A stretch of DNA of 21,469 nt from the NCBI GenBank assembly GCA_019912505.1, contig JAIOIM010000779.1:1-21469 (forward strand), read 5' to 3'. Source of the DNA: Ignavibacteriaceae bacterium (lineage in GTDB: Bacteria; Bacteroidota; Ignavibacteria; Ignavibacteriales; Ignavibacteriaceae). The position numbers and the translations under genes are program-made. Of this stretch, positions 13,317-21,469 are shown in pieces; the stretch's first letter is position 1; each line of letters opens with the position of its first letter. Under the pieces are notes generated by a model. It was not told the origin of the DNA. It saw nothing but the letters and a program-made list of their open reading frames with translations, and made no database searches.

Positions 13317-16300
13317 TCAGGCTTCTACTTCTTCCGCGGTATCTTCAACTTGTACTTCTTCAGCCTTCAGTATTATATTTAAATACTTCTTCAGACCGGT
13401 TCCGGCAGGTATTAAATGACCCATTACTACATTTTCCTTCAACCCGCGTAGGCGGTCAATTTTTGCTTCCGTTGCAGCGTTGGCAAGCACTTTTGTAGTT
13501 TCCTGGAATGATGCAGCCGAAATGAAACTTTCGGTTGATAGAGCGGCTTGGGTTATACCAAGCAAAATATGTTCAAATGTTGCCGGTTCAGCATCTCTGG
13601 CAATTGCCGGATTTTTGCTTTTCTTTTTAAGATCGGCATTAATTTCTTTAAGCTTACCTTTTGCTACAATCGATCCATCTTTGTATTTGGAATCGCCTTT
13701 ATCTTCGATGTAAACCATTGTTATAATTTTACTGTTCTCCTCGATGAATTGGTTGCGGTCAACAACATCTTCTTCGAGAAATTTAGTGTCGCCGGGCGAA
13801 ACGATTCTGATTTTCTGAAGCATTTGACGTACAATTACTTCAATATGTTTATCATTAATTTTTACGCCCTGTAATCGGTAAACATCCTGTATTTCATTTA
13901 CAAGATATTCCTGAACAGCACTGGTTCCTTTTATTTTCAAGATATCGTGAGGATTTATCGGTCCATCGGTTATTTTTTCACCTGCGGGGATTTCATCGCT
14001 CTCTTGAACTAAAATATGTTTGCCAAGAGGCACATTATATTTTTTCTCATCAGAACCATCAGGAGCAGTAATAAACATTTCCCTGGAACCTTTTTTACGA
14101 GCACCAAATTTTACAAATCCCTCAATTTCGGAAACTATTGCTGACTCTTGCGGGCTTCTTGCTTCAAACAATTCAGTTACTCGTGGTAAACCACCAGTAA
14201 TATCCCGACTCTTTGTAGCTTGTTTAGAAATTTTTGCAAGAATAGTTCCGGCGCTTACCATCTCCCCTTCATCTACAGATAGATATGCTCTATTAGGGAT
14301 GTTAAATGATTTTTTTATGCCGTCTTCTGATTCAATTGAAATACTCGGTGTTAAATTTTTATCTTTTGATTCGCTTACAATTTTTTGCACGTGACCGGTT
14401 TGTTCATCGGTTACCTGCTGCATTGTCGTTCCTTCAATAAGATCCACAAACTTTACTGTGCCGGATATATCTGTTAATATAACAGCATTGTAAGGATCAT
14501 GGTTATACAGAGGTGAACGTTTTTTAATTACGTCGCCGTCATTTACTAATAACTCGGAACCATAAGGTACATCGTATTTTTTTATTTGACGATTGTTGTC
14601 ATCAAAAATATTAATGGTACCGCGACGACCGGTTACTACTTTTACCGCGCCCATAAAATCTGTTTTATCTACGTAAGCAATTTTTTCAAATTTTACAATA
14701 CCGTCTAATGTTGTTTCTACCTGCGACTGACTTGCAATACGTGATGAAGTTCCGCCAAGGTGAAATGTACGCAGTGTAAGCTGTGTGCCGGGTTCACCAA
14801 TTGACTGTGCCGCTATTATACCAACCGCTTCGCCAATCTCAACTATTTTACCATTTGTAAGATTTCTTCCGTAACATTTAGCGCAAACACCACGTTTCGA
14901 TTCGCACGTGAGTACTGTTCTAATATAAACCGATTCTATGTTTGCATCTTCAATATGTTCTGCAATTGCCTCGGTAATCATATCACCTGCAGGTACAATT
15001 ATTTCGTCTGTACGAAGATCGTAAACATCTTCCTGTGCAACACGTCCGGTAATACGTTCTGCAAGAGGTTCACGTTCCTGCTCAACATCTTTAAGAGCTG
15101 TAACTTCAATTCCAAGAATGGTACCGCAATCAATTTCACTGATGATAACATCTTGCGAAACATCAACGAGCCTTCTTGTAAGATAACCGGCATCCGCTGT
15201 TTTTAGTGCAGTATCGGCTAAACCTTTACGCGCGCCGTGGGTTGAAATAAAGTACTCAAGTACCGAAAGACCTTCTTTAAAGTTAGCAACTATCGGGTTT
15301 TCAATAATTTCGCCTGCTTGTCCGGATAATGTTTTTTGAGGTTTCATCATAAGTCCACGCATACCGGCTAACTGACGAACCTGCTCCTGGGAGCCTCTCG
15401 CACCGGAGTCAACCATCATGTGCAACGAGTTAAAGCCATGATTGTGAACGCGTAATTTTTCCATCAAAGCACGGGCTACATCATTCGCTGTATGTGTCCA
15501 AACGTCAATAATTTTATTATAACGTTCGGCATCTGTAATAACGCCCATTTCATGTTCGTTAAGAATGCCATCAACTTTTTTGTTGGCTTTAGTAATAAGA
15601 TTTATTTTTTCTTCGGGGATAATCATATCAGCATAAGACACCGATAAACCACCGGCAGTAGAGTATCTAAATCCAAGTTCCTTCAAATCGTCAAGGAATT
15701 TTGATGTTACTTTATTACCCATCTTCATAAACATTTGACCGATAAACCCGCCGAATGTTTTTTTGATTAGAAGCTGGTTAAAAAATCCCATCTCTTTTGG
15801 TACAACCTGGTTAAAAATTACTCTGCCAACAGTTGTTTCAACCATTTCGCCATCGAGGCGAACTTTAATTTTTGCATGAAGCGATGTAACCTTGTTGTTG
15901 TAAGCAATAATAACTTCCTGGTAAGAACCGAATGTCATTCCTTCGCCAAGTTCACCCTCTTTAAATTTAGTAAGGTAATAGCAGCCAAGTACTATATCCT
16001 GAGTCGGAACAACAATTGGGCTACCGTTTTGAGGAGAAAGAATATTATGACTCGACAACATCAACAAAGATGCTTCGAGTTGTGCCTCAAACGAGAGCGG
16101 TACGTGAACAGCCATCTGGTCGCCGTCAAAATCTGCGTTGAATGCGGTACAAACCATCGGGTGCAATTGAATTGCACGACCATCAATTAGTATCGGCTGA
16201 AAAGCCTGAATACCCAACCTGTGCAATGTTGGCGCACGGTTAAGGAGTATTGGGTGTCCCTTAATTACTTTTTCAAGGATGTCCCATATAATAGGATCTT

Positions 16301-17543
16301 TTCTATCAACTACTTTTCGGGCGCTTTTAACTGTCTTATTATGTCCGCGCTCAATAAGTTTGCGGATAATAAACGGCTTAAATAATTCAACTGCCATATC
16401 TTTCGGAAGACCGCATTGATGAAGTTTTAACTCAGGACCAACCACAATAACAGAACGACCTGAATAGTCAACTCTTTTACCGAGAAGGTTCTGGCGGAAA
16501 CGTCCCTGCTTACCTTTGAGCATATCGCTCAATGATTTTAGCGGACGGTTATTATCGCTTCTTACGGCGCTTCCTCTTCTTGAATTATCAAATAAAGCGT
16601 CAACAGCTTCTTGAAGCATTCTTTTTTCATTACGAAGAATTACTTCGGGAGCTTTTATATCTATTAATCTTTTAAGGCGGTTATTTCTGATAATTACTCT
16701 TCTGTAAAGATCATTTAAATCGCTTGTAGCAAACCTGCCGCCTTCAAGAGGAACCAATGGTCTCAGTTCAGGCGGAATAACAGGAATATAATTTAGCACC
16801 ATCCATTCGGGTCTGTTCGGCACTTTTTCTTCTTCTTCTTTAAAAGCTTCAATAACTCTAAGCCTTTTAAGAAGGTCCTGTTTCTTCTGCTGTGATGTTT
16901 CAATTTTTAACTGTTCTCTTAATTCTTTTGAGAGTTTTTCAACATCAGTATGTTTAAGAATTTCTTTTACGGCATCGCCGCCAATTTTTGCAACAAATTT
17001 TTTCGGGTCGGCATCTTCTAATTTTTCGTTGCCCTGCGGCAGCGAGTTCAAAACTTCGAAGTACTGATCTTCCGAAATAAGATCGAGGCGGCTAAGACCT
17101 GTAGGACCCGGATTAATTACTACATACGATTCGTAGTAAATAACCTTCTCAAGTTCTTTAAGGCTTAAACCAATTATGTTGCCAATTTTTGAAGGCTGAG
17201 CACGGAAAAACCAGATATGCACAACCGGAACCGCGAGACCGATATGCCCCATTCTTTCGCGGCGCACACTTTTTTGAGTAACTTCAACACCGCAGCGGTC
17301 GCAAATAATACCTTTGTAGCGTATCCTTTTGTATTTACCGCAGAAGCATTCCCAATCGCGTGTTGGTCCAAATATTTTTTCGCAGAACAAACCGTCTTTT
17401 TCAGGGCGGAATGATCTATAATTTATAGTTTCGGGTTTTGTAACTTCGCCGAATGATCTTGATAATATATCATCGGGGCTTGCTAAGCTAATAGTGATAT
17501 TATGAATATCACGCATTGCATTTTCTTGAACTCTAAAAGGCAT
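13317..17543 (-). CDS. rpoC: DNA-directed RNA polymerase subunit beta'
   Basis: The beta' subunit forms the clamp and half of the catalytic centre of RNA polymerase. The product has 1408 residues. The N-terminal zinc ribbon has Cys 66, 68, 81 and 84. The catalytic magnesium motif NADFDGD is at 469-475. The bridge helix runs about 765-797 (THGARKGLADTALKTA). The second zinc site is Cys 806, 880, 887 and 890. The trigger loop starts at GTQLTLRTFHLGG, about residue 915. It is split by a long insertion of sandwich-barrel-hybrid type, as in Proteobacteria and Bacteroidetes-like groups, before KSRDITGGLPRVTELFEAR. The C-terminus is acidic. ATG start with AGGAG seven bases upstream; 43 bases after rpoB and followed by a strong terminator. 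Confidence 0.99.
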   Translation of the reverse strand: MPFRVQENAMRDIHNITISLASPDDILSRSFGEVTKPETINYRSFRPEKDGLFCEKIFGPTRDWECFCGKYKRIRYKGIICDRCGVEVTQKSVRRERMGHIGLAVPVVHIWFFRAQPSKIGNIIGLSLKELEKVIYYESYVVINPGPTGLSRLDLISEDQYFEVLNSLPQGNEKLEDADPKKFVAKIGGDAVKEILKHTDVEKLSKELREQLKIETSQQKKQDLLKRLRVIEAFKEEEEKVPNRPEWMVLNYIPVIPPELRPLVPLEGGRFATSDLNDLYRRVIIRNNRLKRLIDIKAPEVILRNEKRMLQEAVDALFDNSRRGSAVRSDNNRPLKSLSDMLKGKQGRFRQNLLGKRVDYSGRSVIVVGPELKLHQCGLPKDMAVELFKPFIIRKLIERGHNKTVKSARKVVDRKDPIIWDILEKVIKGHPILLNRAPTLHRLGIQAFQPILIDGRAIQLHPMVCTAFNADFDGDQMAVHVPLSFEAQLEASLLMLSSHNILSPQNGSPIVVPTQDIVLGCYYLTKFKEGELGEGMTFGSYQEVIIAYNNKVTSLHAKIKVRLDGEMVETTVGRVIFNQVVPKEMGFFNQLLIKKTFGGFIGQMFMKMGNKVTSKFLDDLKELGFRYSTAGGLSVSYADMIIPEEKINLITKANKKVDGILNEHEMGVITDAERYNKIIDVWTHTANDVARALMEKLRVHNHGFNSLHMMVDSGARGSQEQVRQLAGMRGLMMKPQKTLSGQAGEIIENPIVANFKEGLSVLEYFISTHGARKGLADTALKTADAGYLTRRLVDVSQDVIISEIDCGTILGIEVTALKDVEQEREPLAERITGRVAQEDVYDLRTDEIIVPAGDMITEAIAEHIEDANIESVYIRTVLTCESKRGVCAKCYGRNLTNGKIVEIGEAVGIIAAQSIGEPGTQLTLRTFHLGGTSSRIASQSQVETTLDGIVKFEKIAYVDKTDFMGAVKVVTGRRGTINIFDDNNRQIKKYDVPYGSELLVNDGDVIKKRSPLYNHDPYNAVILTDISGTVKFVDLIEGTTMQQVTDEQTGHVQKIVSESKDKNLTPSISIESEDGIKKSFNIPNRAYLSVDEGEMVSAGTILAKISKQATKSRDITGGLPRVTELFEARSPQESAIVSEIEGFVKFGARKKGSREMFITAPDGSDEKKYNVPLGKHILVQESDEIPAGEKITDGPINPHDILKIKGTSAVQEYLVNEIQDVYRLQGVKINDKHIEVIVRQMLQKIRIVSPGDTKFLEEDVVDRNQFIEENSKIITMVYIEDKGDSKYKDGSIVAKGKLKEINADLKKKSKNPAIARDAEPATFEHILLGITQAALSTESFISAASFQETTKVLANAATEAKIDRLRGLKENVVMGHLIPAGTGLKKYLNIILKAEEVQVEDTAEEVEA

Positions 17544-17586
17544 TTTTTATCTCCTAATTTCTAGTGAAAATAATGTTCTAAACATG

Positions 17587-20500
17587 TTAAGTTATTTTTA
17601 TGTCGAGACCCAAACCTTGGAGCTCTTTAATTAACACATTGAACGACTCGGGAACATTTGGTTCCTGCAAGTTTTCACCTTTCACAATCGCTTCATACGT
17701 TTTTGCTCTACCGGCAACATCGTCACTTTTTATAGTTAATATTTCTTGTAAAATATGAGATGCGCCGTATCCTTCGAGTGCCCACACTTCCATTTCTCCA
17801 AAACGCTGACCGCCGAACTGGGCTTTTCCGCCAAGAGGCTGCTGCGTTATTAAAGAGTATGGTCCAATTGAACGGGCATGTATTTTATCATCAACCAAAT
17901 GGCTTAGCTTAAGCATATAAATATATCCGCAAGTAACCTTTTGATGAAATTTTTCTCCTGAACGACCATCGATTAAAGTAGTTTTACTTCCGGCTTCGAG
18001 CCCGGCTTTTTCCAACCACTCATCAACGTCCTCTACTTTGGCACCGTCAAAAATAGGGGTGGCAAATTTAACACCAAGTTTTTTACCTACCCAGCCAAGC
18101 GCAGTTTCGTAAAGCTGCCCTATGTTCATACGGGATGGCACACCAAGCGGGTTAAGAACAATGTCAACAGGTGTTCCATCGGGTAAATAAGGCATATCTT
18201 CAACAGGCACAATTTTGGCGACCACACCTTTATTTCCGTGACGGCCTGCCATTTTATCACCAACCGAGAGTTTGCGTTTTTTTGCAACATAAACTTTAGC
18301 AAGTTGTACAATTCCTGGAGGAAGTTCATCACCGCTGGCTATTTTAATTTTTTCTCTTTTATAATCCTCTTCAATTTCGGCAAGATAGTCGAAGTAGTGC
18401 CGAAATAATAGATTTAGATTACTGTTTAATTTTTTCGACTCGAACCAGTCTAACGTGTAATCTAATCTCGTAACATCGTCCATCGAAGAAAAAGTTGAAT
18501 CTTTTATTGTAACACCGTTTCGTATTACAACGCTGCCATCAAGGTCTCTAATTCCTGTAGATGTTTGACCATCAGTAAGTTTTGTTAACTTTTCAACTAA
18601 TTTAGTATAATGCTCTTTTTTCCATCTATCATGGTTCATCTCTAGAGTATCGAGCAATTTCTTTTCGATTTTTTTTGCATCGTTATCTCTTCTTTTACGA
18701 CTGAAAAGTCTGGTTTTTATCACTGTGCCTTTTAGCCCCGGAGGTGCTTTTAGTGAAGCATCTTTTACATCGCCGGCTTTATCTCCGAATATTGCGCGTA
18801 AAAGTTTTTCTTCCGGCGTTGGGTCGGTTTCTCCTTTTGGTGTAATTTTACCTATTAAAATATCGCCTTCTTTTACTTCGGCGCCTTCGCGGATAATACC
18901 GTTTTCATCAAGGTTTCTTACTGCTTCTTCACTAACGTTCGGAATTTCGCGGGTTAGTTCCTCTTCGCCTCGCTTTGTTTCACGAACCTGCAAATCAAAT
19001 TCTTCAATATGAATTGAAGTATAAACATCTTCCGAAACAACGCGTTCGCTAATTACAATAGCATCCTCAAAATTGTAGCCGCGCCAGGGCATAAATGCAA
19101 CAAGCACGTTTCTTCCGAGTGCTAGATCACCGCCATCGGTAGAGGTGCCGTCAGCAAGTACATCACCTTTTTTAATACGGTCGCCTTCTTTAACTATCGG
19201 GCGCTGATTTACAGAGGTTTCCTGGTTGGTTCCGTGGAATTTTGTAAGGTCGTATGTAACTTGTTTAACATCATTAAATGAAGTTAACGCTTCGATGCTG
19301 TTTGGATTGATGTCATATTTTACAACAATTTTTGTTGCATCAACATATTCAATAACGCCGTTATCTTCTGCCGTTACCATTGCACGCGAATCGAATGCAA
19401 CTTTTCTTTCAAGCCCGGTTCCCACAAGAGGCGCTTCGGGTCTTAATAATGGTACTGCCTGGCGCTGCATGTTTGAACCCATGAGTGCTCTGTTCGCATC
19501 ATCATGTTCGAGAAATGGAATAAGAGCAGCGGCGGCACTAACTATTTGTGCAGGAGCAACATCCATATATTGTACGTTATCCGGCGTAACAATAGGAAAC
19601 TCGCCTTTGAATCTTGATTTTACCCTTTCATTTACAAACTTCTGTTTATCATTTAAAAGAGCGTTTGCCTGTGCAATTGTATAATTATCTTCCTGTTCGG
19701 CTGTTAAATAAACTACTTCTTTTGAAACAACACCATTTTTAACTTTACGATAAGGAGCTTCTAAAAACCCATAACGGTTTACTTGAGAATAAATTGTTAA
19801 AGAAGAAATAAGACCGATGTTTGGACCTTCAGGCGTTTCAATCGGGCACAAGCGTCCGTAATGAGTATAATGAACGTCACGAACCTCAAAGCCGGCTCTT
19901 TCACGTGTTAAACCGCCGGGTCCTAATGCCGACATTCTTCTTTTGTGGGTAAGTTCTGCCAATGGATTTGTCTGATCCATAAATTGAGAAAGCTGGTTTG
20001 TACCGAAGAACGCATTTATAACGCTGCTTATTGTTCTTGCATTTACAAAATCTTGAGGGGTAAAATTTTCGTTATCGCGCATATTCATACGCTCTTTTAT
20101 GGTTCTTGCCATACGAGCCATACCAACATTAAACTGCTGCCCAAGCTGCTCCCCAACGGTTCTAATTCTTCTATTGCCGAGGTGGTCAATATCATCAACT
20201 GTTTCATTACCATTTTTAAGCTTAATAATGTAACTCATTATTGCTACAATGTCTTCTATTGTTAGAACAGTTTTATCAAACGGAACACCAAGTTTTAATT
20301 TGTTGTTCATTCTATGACGACCAACTTCACCGAGGTCATAACGTTTATCGTTAAAAAACAGTTTGTCTATAAGCGCTTCGGCTGTAGCAAGGTCCGGGGC
20401 TTCACCGGAACGTAATTGGCGGTATATAGCAAATAAAGCTTCTTCGCGGGTGTGCGATGTGTCTTTCCGGAGTGTGTTTACAACGAGGTCCTGGTCAGGG

Positions 20501-21345
20501 CTGGCATCGGATTTAATTAATTTAATTATATCAACTTCTGCGTCATTTAATCTTTCAATATCTTCTTCCGAAAGAATGCTGTCGCGAGTTAAGAATATTT
20601 CACCGGTTGACATATCAAAAACATCACTGGCAACAGTGCGACCTATAAATTCTTCAATATTTGCTTTTTTTACATCAATTTCTTCAACAAGGTTAAAGAG
20701 ATTTAATATTTCATCATCTGTGGCGTAATTTAATCCACGCAAAAGAGTAGTGGCGGGAAACTTTTTCCTACGATCTATATAAACGTACATAACGTAGTTA
20801 ATATCAGTAGCAAACTCAACCCAAGAACCTCTTAAAGGGATGATACGAGCCGAATAGATCGGTGTACCGTTAGGGTGCACGGTTTGTGAAAAAGCTACAC
20901 CCGGCGAGCGATGAAGCTGGGAAACAACAACTCTCTCAGCACCATTTATAATAAATGTACCTTTATTTGTCATAAACGGAAGGTTGCCAAGATAAACTTC
21001 CTGCTCAACGCTGTTAACAAATTCTTGTGTCTCAGGATCTTTTGCGGATAAACGAAGTTTACCTTTTAGAGGTGCCGCAAAGGTTAAACCTCTTTCCAAA
21101 CATTCATCAACCGAATAGCGCGGCTTTTCGATGTTATACTGTAAAAAATCTAGGCGATAATTTTCTTTATTATCGAATATAGGAAAATTACTTAAAAATA
21201 CGGATTGCAGACCTTTGTTTACTCTTTCACTCGAAGGGGTTTTCGACTGAACAAAATCTTCAAAAGACTCGTTTTGAATATTGAGCAAATCGGGGACTTC
21301 AATTACAGAGGGTATTTTGCCGAAGGAAATTCTTTTATTATCCAA
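17587..21345 (-). CDS. rpoB: DNA-directed RNA polymerase subunit beta
   Basis: The beta subunit makes the other half of the RNA polymerase active site and is the target of rifampicin. The product has 1252 residues. The rifampicin region spans residues 448-474 (QLSQFMDQTNPLAELTHKRR and on). The counterparts of E. coli Asp516, His526 and Ser531 are kept; Ser522 is Ala and Asn518 is Thr. The ERAGFEVRDVHYTHYGRLCPIETPEGPN block follows. Near the C-terminus are VGDKMAGRHGNKGVVAKI, with the active-site lysines, and the GGKAQFGGQRFGEMEVWALE signature. The start is TTG at 21345-21343, with GGAGG seven bases upstream; no ATG nearby fits the family N-terminus better. It is the first gene after the terminator at 21416-21456. 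Confidence 0.99.
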   Translation of the reverse strand: MDNKRISFGKIPSVIEVPDLLNIQNESFEDFVQSKTPSSERVNKGLQSVFLSNFPIFDNKENYRLDFLQYNIEKPRYSVDECLERGLTFAAPLKGKLRLSAKDPETQEFVNSVEQEVYLGNLPFMTNKGTFIINGAERVVVSQLHRSPGVAFSQTVHPNGTPIYSARIIPLRGSWVEFATDINYVMYVYIDRRKKFPATTLLRGLNYATDDEILNLFNLVEEIDVKKANIEEFIGRTVASDVFDMSTGEIFLTRDSILSEEDIERLNDAEVDIIKLIKSDASPDQDLVVNTLRKDTSHTREEALFAIYRQLRSGEAPDLATAEALIDKLFFNDKRYDLGEVGRHRMNNKLKLGVPFDKTVLTIEDIVAIMSYIIKLKNGNETVDDIDHLGNRRIRTVGEQLGQQFNVGMARMARTIKERMNMRDNENFTPQDFVNARTISSVINAFFGTNQLSQFMDQTNPLAELTHKRRMSALGPGGLTRERAGFEVRDVHYTHYGRLCPIETPEGPNIGLISSLTIYSQVNRYGFLEAPYRKVKNGVVSKEVVYLTAEQEDNYTIAQANALLNDKQKFVNERVKSRFKGEFPIVTPDNVQYMDVAPAQIVSAAAALIPFLEHDDANRALMGSNMQRQAVPLLRPEAPLVGTGLERKVAFDSRAMVTAEDNGVIEYVDATKIVVKYDINPNSIEALTSFNDVKQVTYDLTKFHGTNQETSVNQRPIVKEGDRIKKGDVLADGTSTDGGDLALGRNVLVAFMPWRGYNFEDAIVISERVVSEDVYTSIHIEEFDLQVRETKRGEEELTREIPNVSEEAVRNLDENGIIREGAEVKEGDILIGKITPKGETDPTPEEKLLRAIFGDKAGDVKDASLKAPPGLKGTVIKTRLFSRKRRDNDAKKIEKKLLDTLEMNHDRWKKEHYTKLVEKLTKLTDGQTSTGIRDLDGSVVIRNGVTIKDSTFSSMDDVTRLDYTLDWFESKKLNSNLNLLFRHYFDYLAEIEEDYKREKIKIASGDELPPGIVQLAKVYVAKKRKLSVGDKMAGRHGNKGVVAKIVPVEDMPYLPDGTPVDIVLNPLGVPSRMNIGQLYETALGWVGKKLGVKFATPIFDGAKVEDVDEWLEKAGLEAGSKTTLIDGRSGEKFHQKVTCGYIYMLKLSHLVDDKIHARSIGPYSLITQQPLGGKAQFGGQRFGEMEVWALEGYGASHILQEILTIKSDDVAGRAKTYEAIVKGENLQEPNVPESFNVLIKELQGLGLDIKIT

Positions 21346-21352
21346 TTGTAGA

Positions 21353-21357
21353 CCTCC
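21353..21357 (-). promoter_or_regulatory. Ribosome-binding site supporting the TTG start of rpoB
   Basis: GGAGG on the minus strand sits seven bases before the TTG codon of rpoB. The perfect site at good spacing decides this start. The AT-rich sequence between it and the terminator (21358-21415) shows no promoter that I can call with confidence. Confidence 0.8.
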
Positions 21358-21415
21358 AAATATGGTTTAAAATCTTCATCTTCTCGGCACTTAAACAATA
21401 ATATTTTAATAATAT

Positions 21416-21456
21416 AAAAAGCGATAAGGGCGGACTTATCCGCCTTATCACTTTTT
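21416..21456 (-). terminator. Terminator or attenuator upstream of rpoB (end of the preceding, probably rplL, unit)
   Basis: On the minus strand AAAAAGTGATAAGGCGGA pairs with TCCGCCCTTATCGCTTTTT across a TAAG loop, with one bulged C and one G-U pair. The downstream arm ends in CTTTTT. This is a strong intrinsic terminator shape. In E. coli a partial terminator sits between rplL and rpoB and lowers rpoBC expression relative to the L10-L12 genes; the position here suggests the same role. The A- and T-runs pair, so it may act in both directions. The upstream gene is outside the window. Confidence 0.8.
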
Positions 21457-21469
21457 GATAATATAGTAT

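Noticed and set aside
19226..19684. Plus-strand open frame of 152 codons opposite rpoB
   Set aside because: Antisense to a conserved part of rpoB; low-complexity, Ser/Ala-rich translation without recognisable domains.
19924..20004. Possible rifampicin-resistance changes in rpoB (Ser522 to Ala, Asn518 to Thr by E. coli numbering)
   Set aside because: The main resistance positions Asp516, His526 and Ser531 are wild type; these two changes look like ordinary lineage variation and resistance cannot be inferred.
1..21469. Mobile elements, CRISPR arrays, riboswitches, direct repeats or horizontally acquired genes
   Set aside because: The whole window is filled by syntenic core genes with gaps of at most about 170 bases; nothing repeat-like or foreign was seen by eye.

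Overview
This window is a stretch of core bacterial translation and transcription genes, all on the minus strand: 26 protein genes (the last one cut by the window edge) and one tRNA gene. Read in the direction of transcription (right to left) the order is rpoB-rpoC, rpsL-rpsG-fusA-tuf, rpsJ-rplC-rplD-rplW-rplB-rpsS-rplV-rpsC-rplP-rpmC-rpsQ (S10 block), rplN-rplX-rplE-rpsN-rpsH-rplF-rplR-[tRNA-Gln]-rpsE-rpmD (spc block). No mobile element, CRISPR array, repeat or foreign-looking gene is visible, and no gene-free stretch exceeds about 170 bases.

Organism: the DNA is AT-rich. The rpoB, rpoC, rplB and S14 sequences look like the Fibrobacteres-Chlorobi-Bacteroidetes group. tuf lies between fusA and rpsJ, as in Chlorobi, and clear Shine-Dalgarno sites are present at many genes, unlike typical Bacteroidetes proper. 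My best guess is Ignavibacteria/Chlorobi or a close relative. This is inference from memory, not a database match.

Layout: 21346-21469 holds a strong hairpin terminator or attenuator of the gene upstream of rpoB (probably rplL). 13317-21345 is rpoB-rpoC, closed by a strong terminator at 13262-13293. A near-consensus promoter at 13191-13219 restarts transcription for the str genes. A 45-base imperfect hairpin at 8851-8895 separates tuf from rpsJ. From rpsJ to rplR the genes are packed with gaps of 0-34 bases. A tRNA-Gln(UUG) gene then begins only 5 bases after the rplR stop. It is followed by a hairpin and an 88-base spacer before rpsE.

Together these genes make the core RNA polymerase subunits beta and beta', two elongation factors and 21 complete ribosomal proteins plus the first 14 codons of L30. 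The most unusual item is the tRNA-Gln embedded between rplR and rpsE. Its maturation would cut the spc messenger in two and could uncouple rpsE-rpmD expression from the upstream genes. A 37-residue Lys/Ala-rich N-terminal extension on L5 and the structured tuf-rpsJ spacer are secondary points of interest. Otherwise this is an ordinary core region, and I see no evidence of a new multi-gene system.
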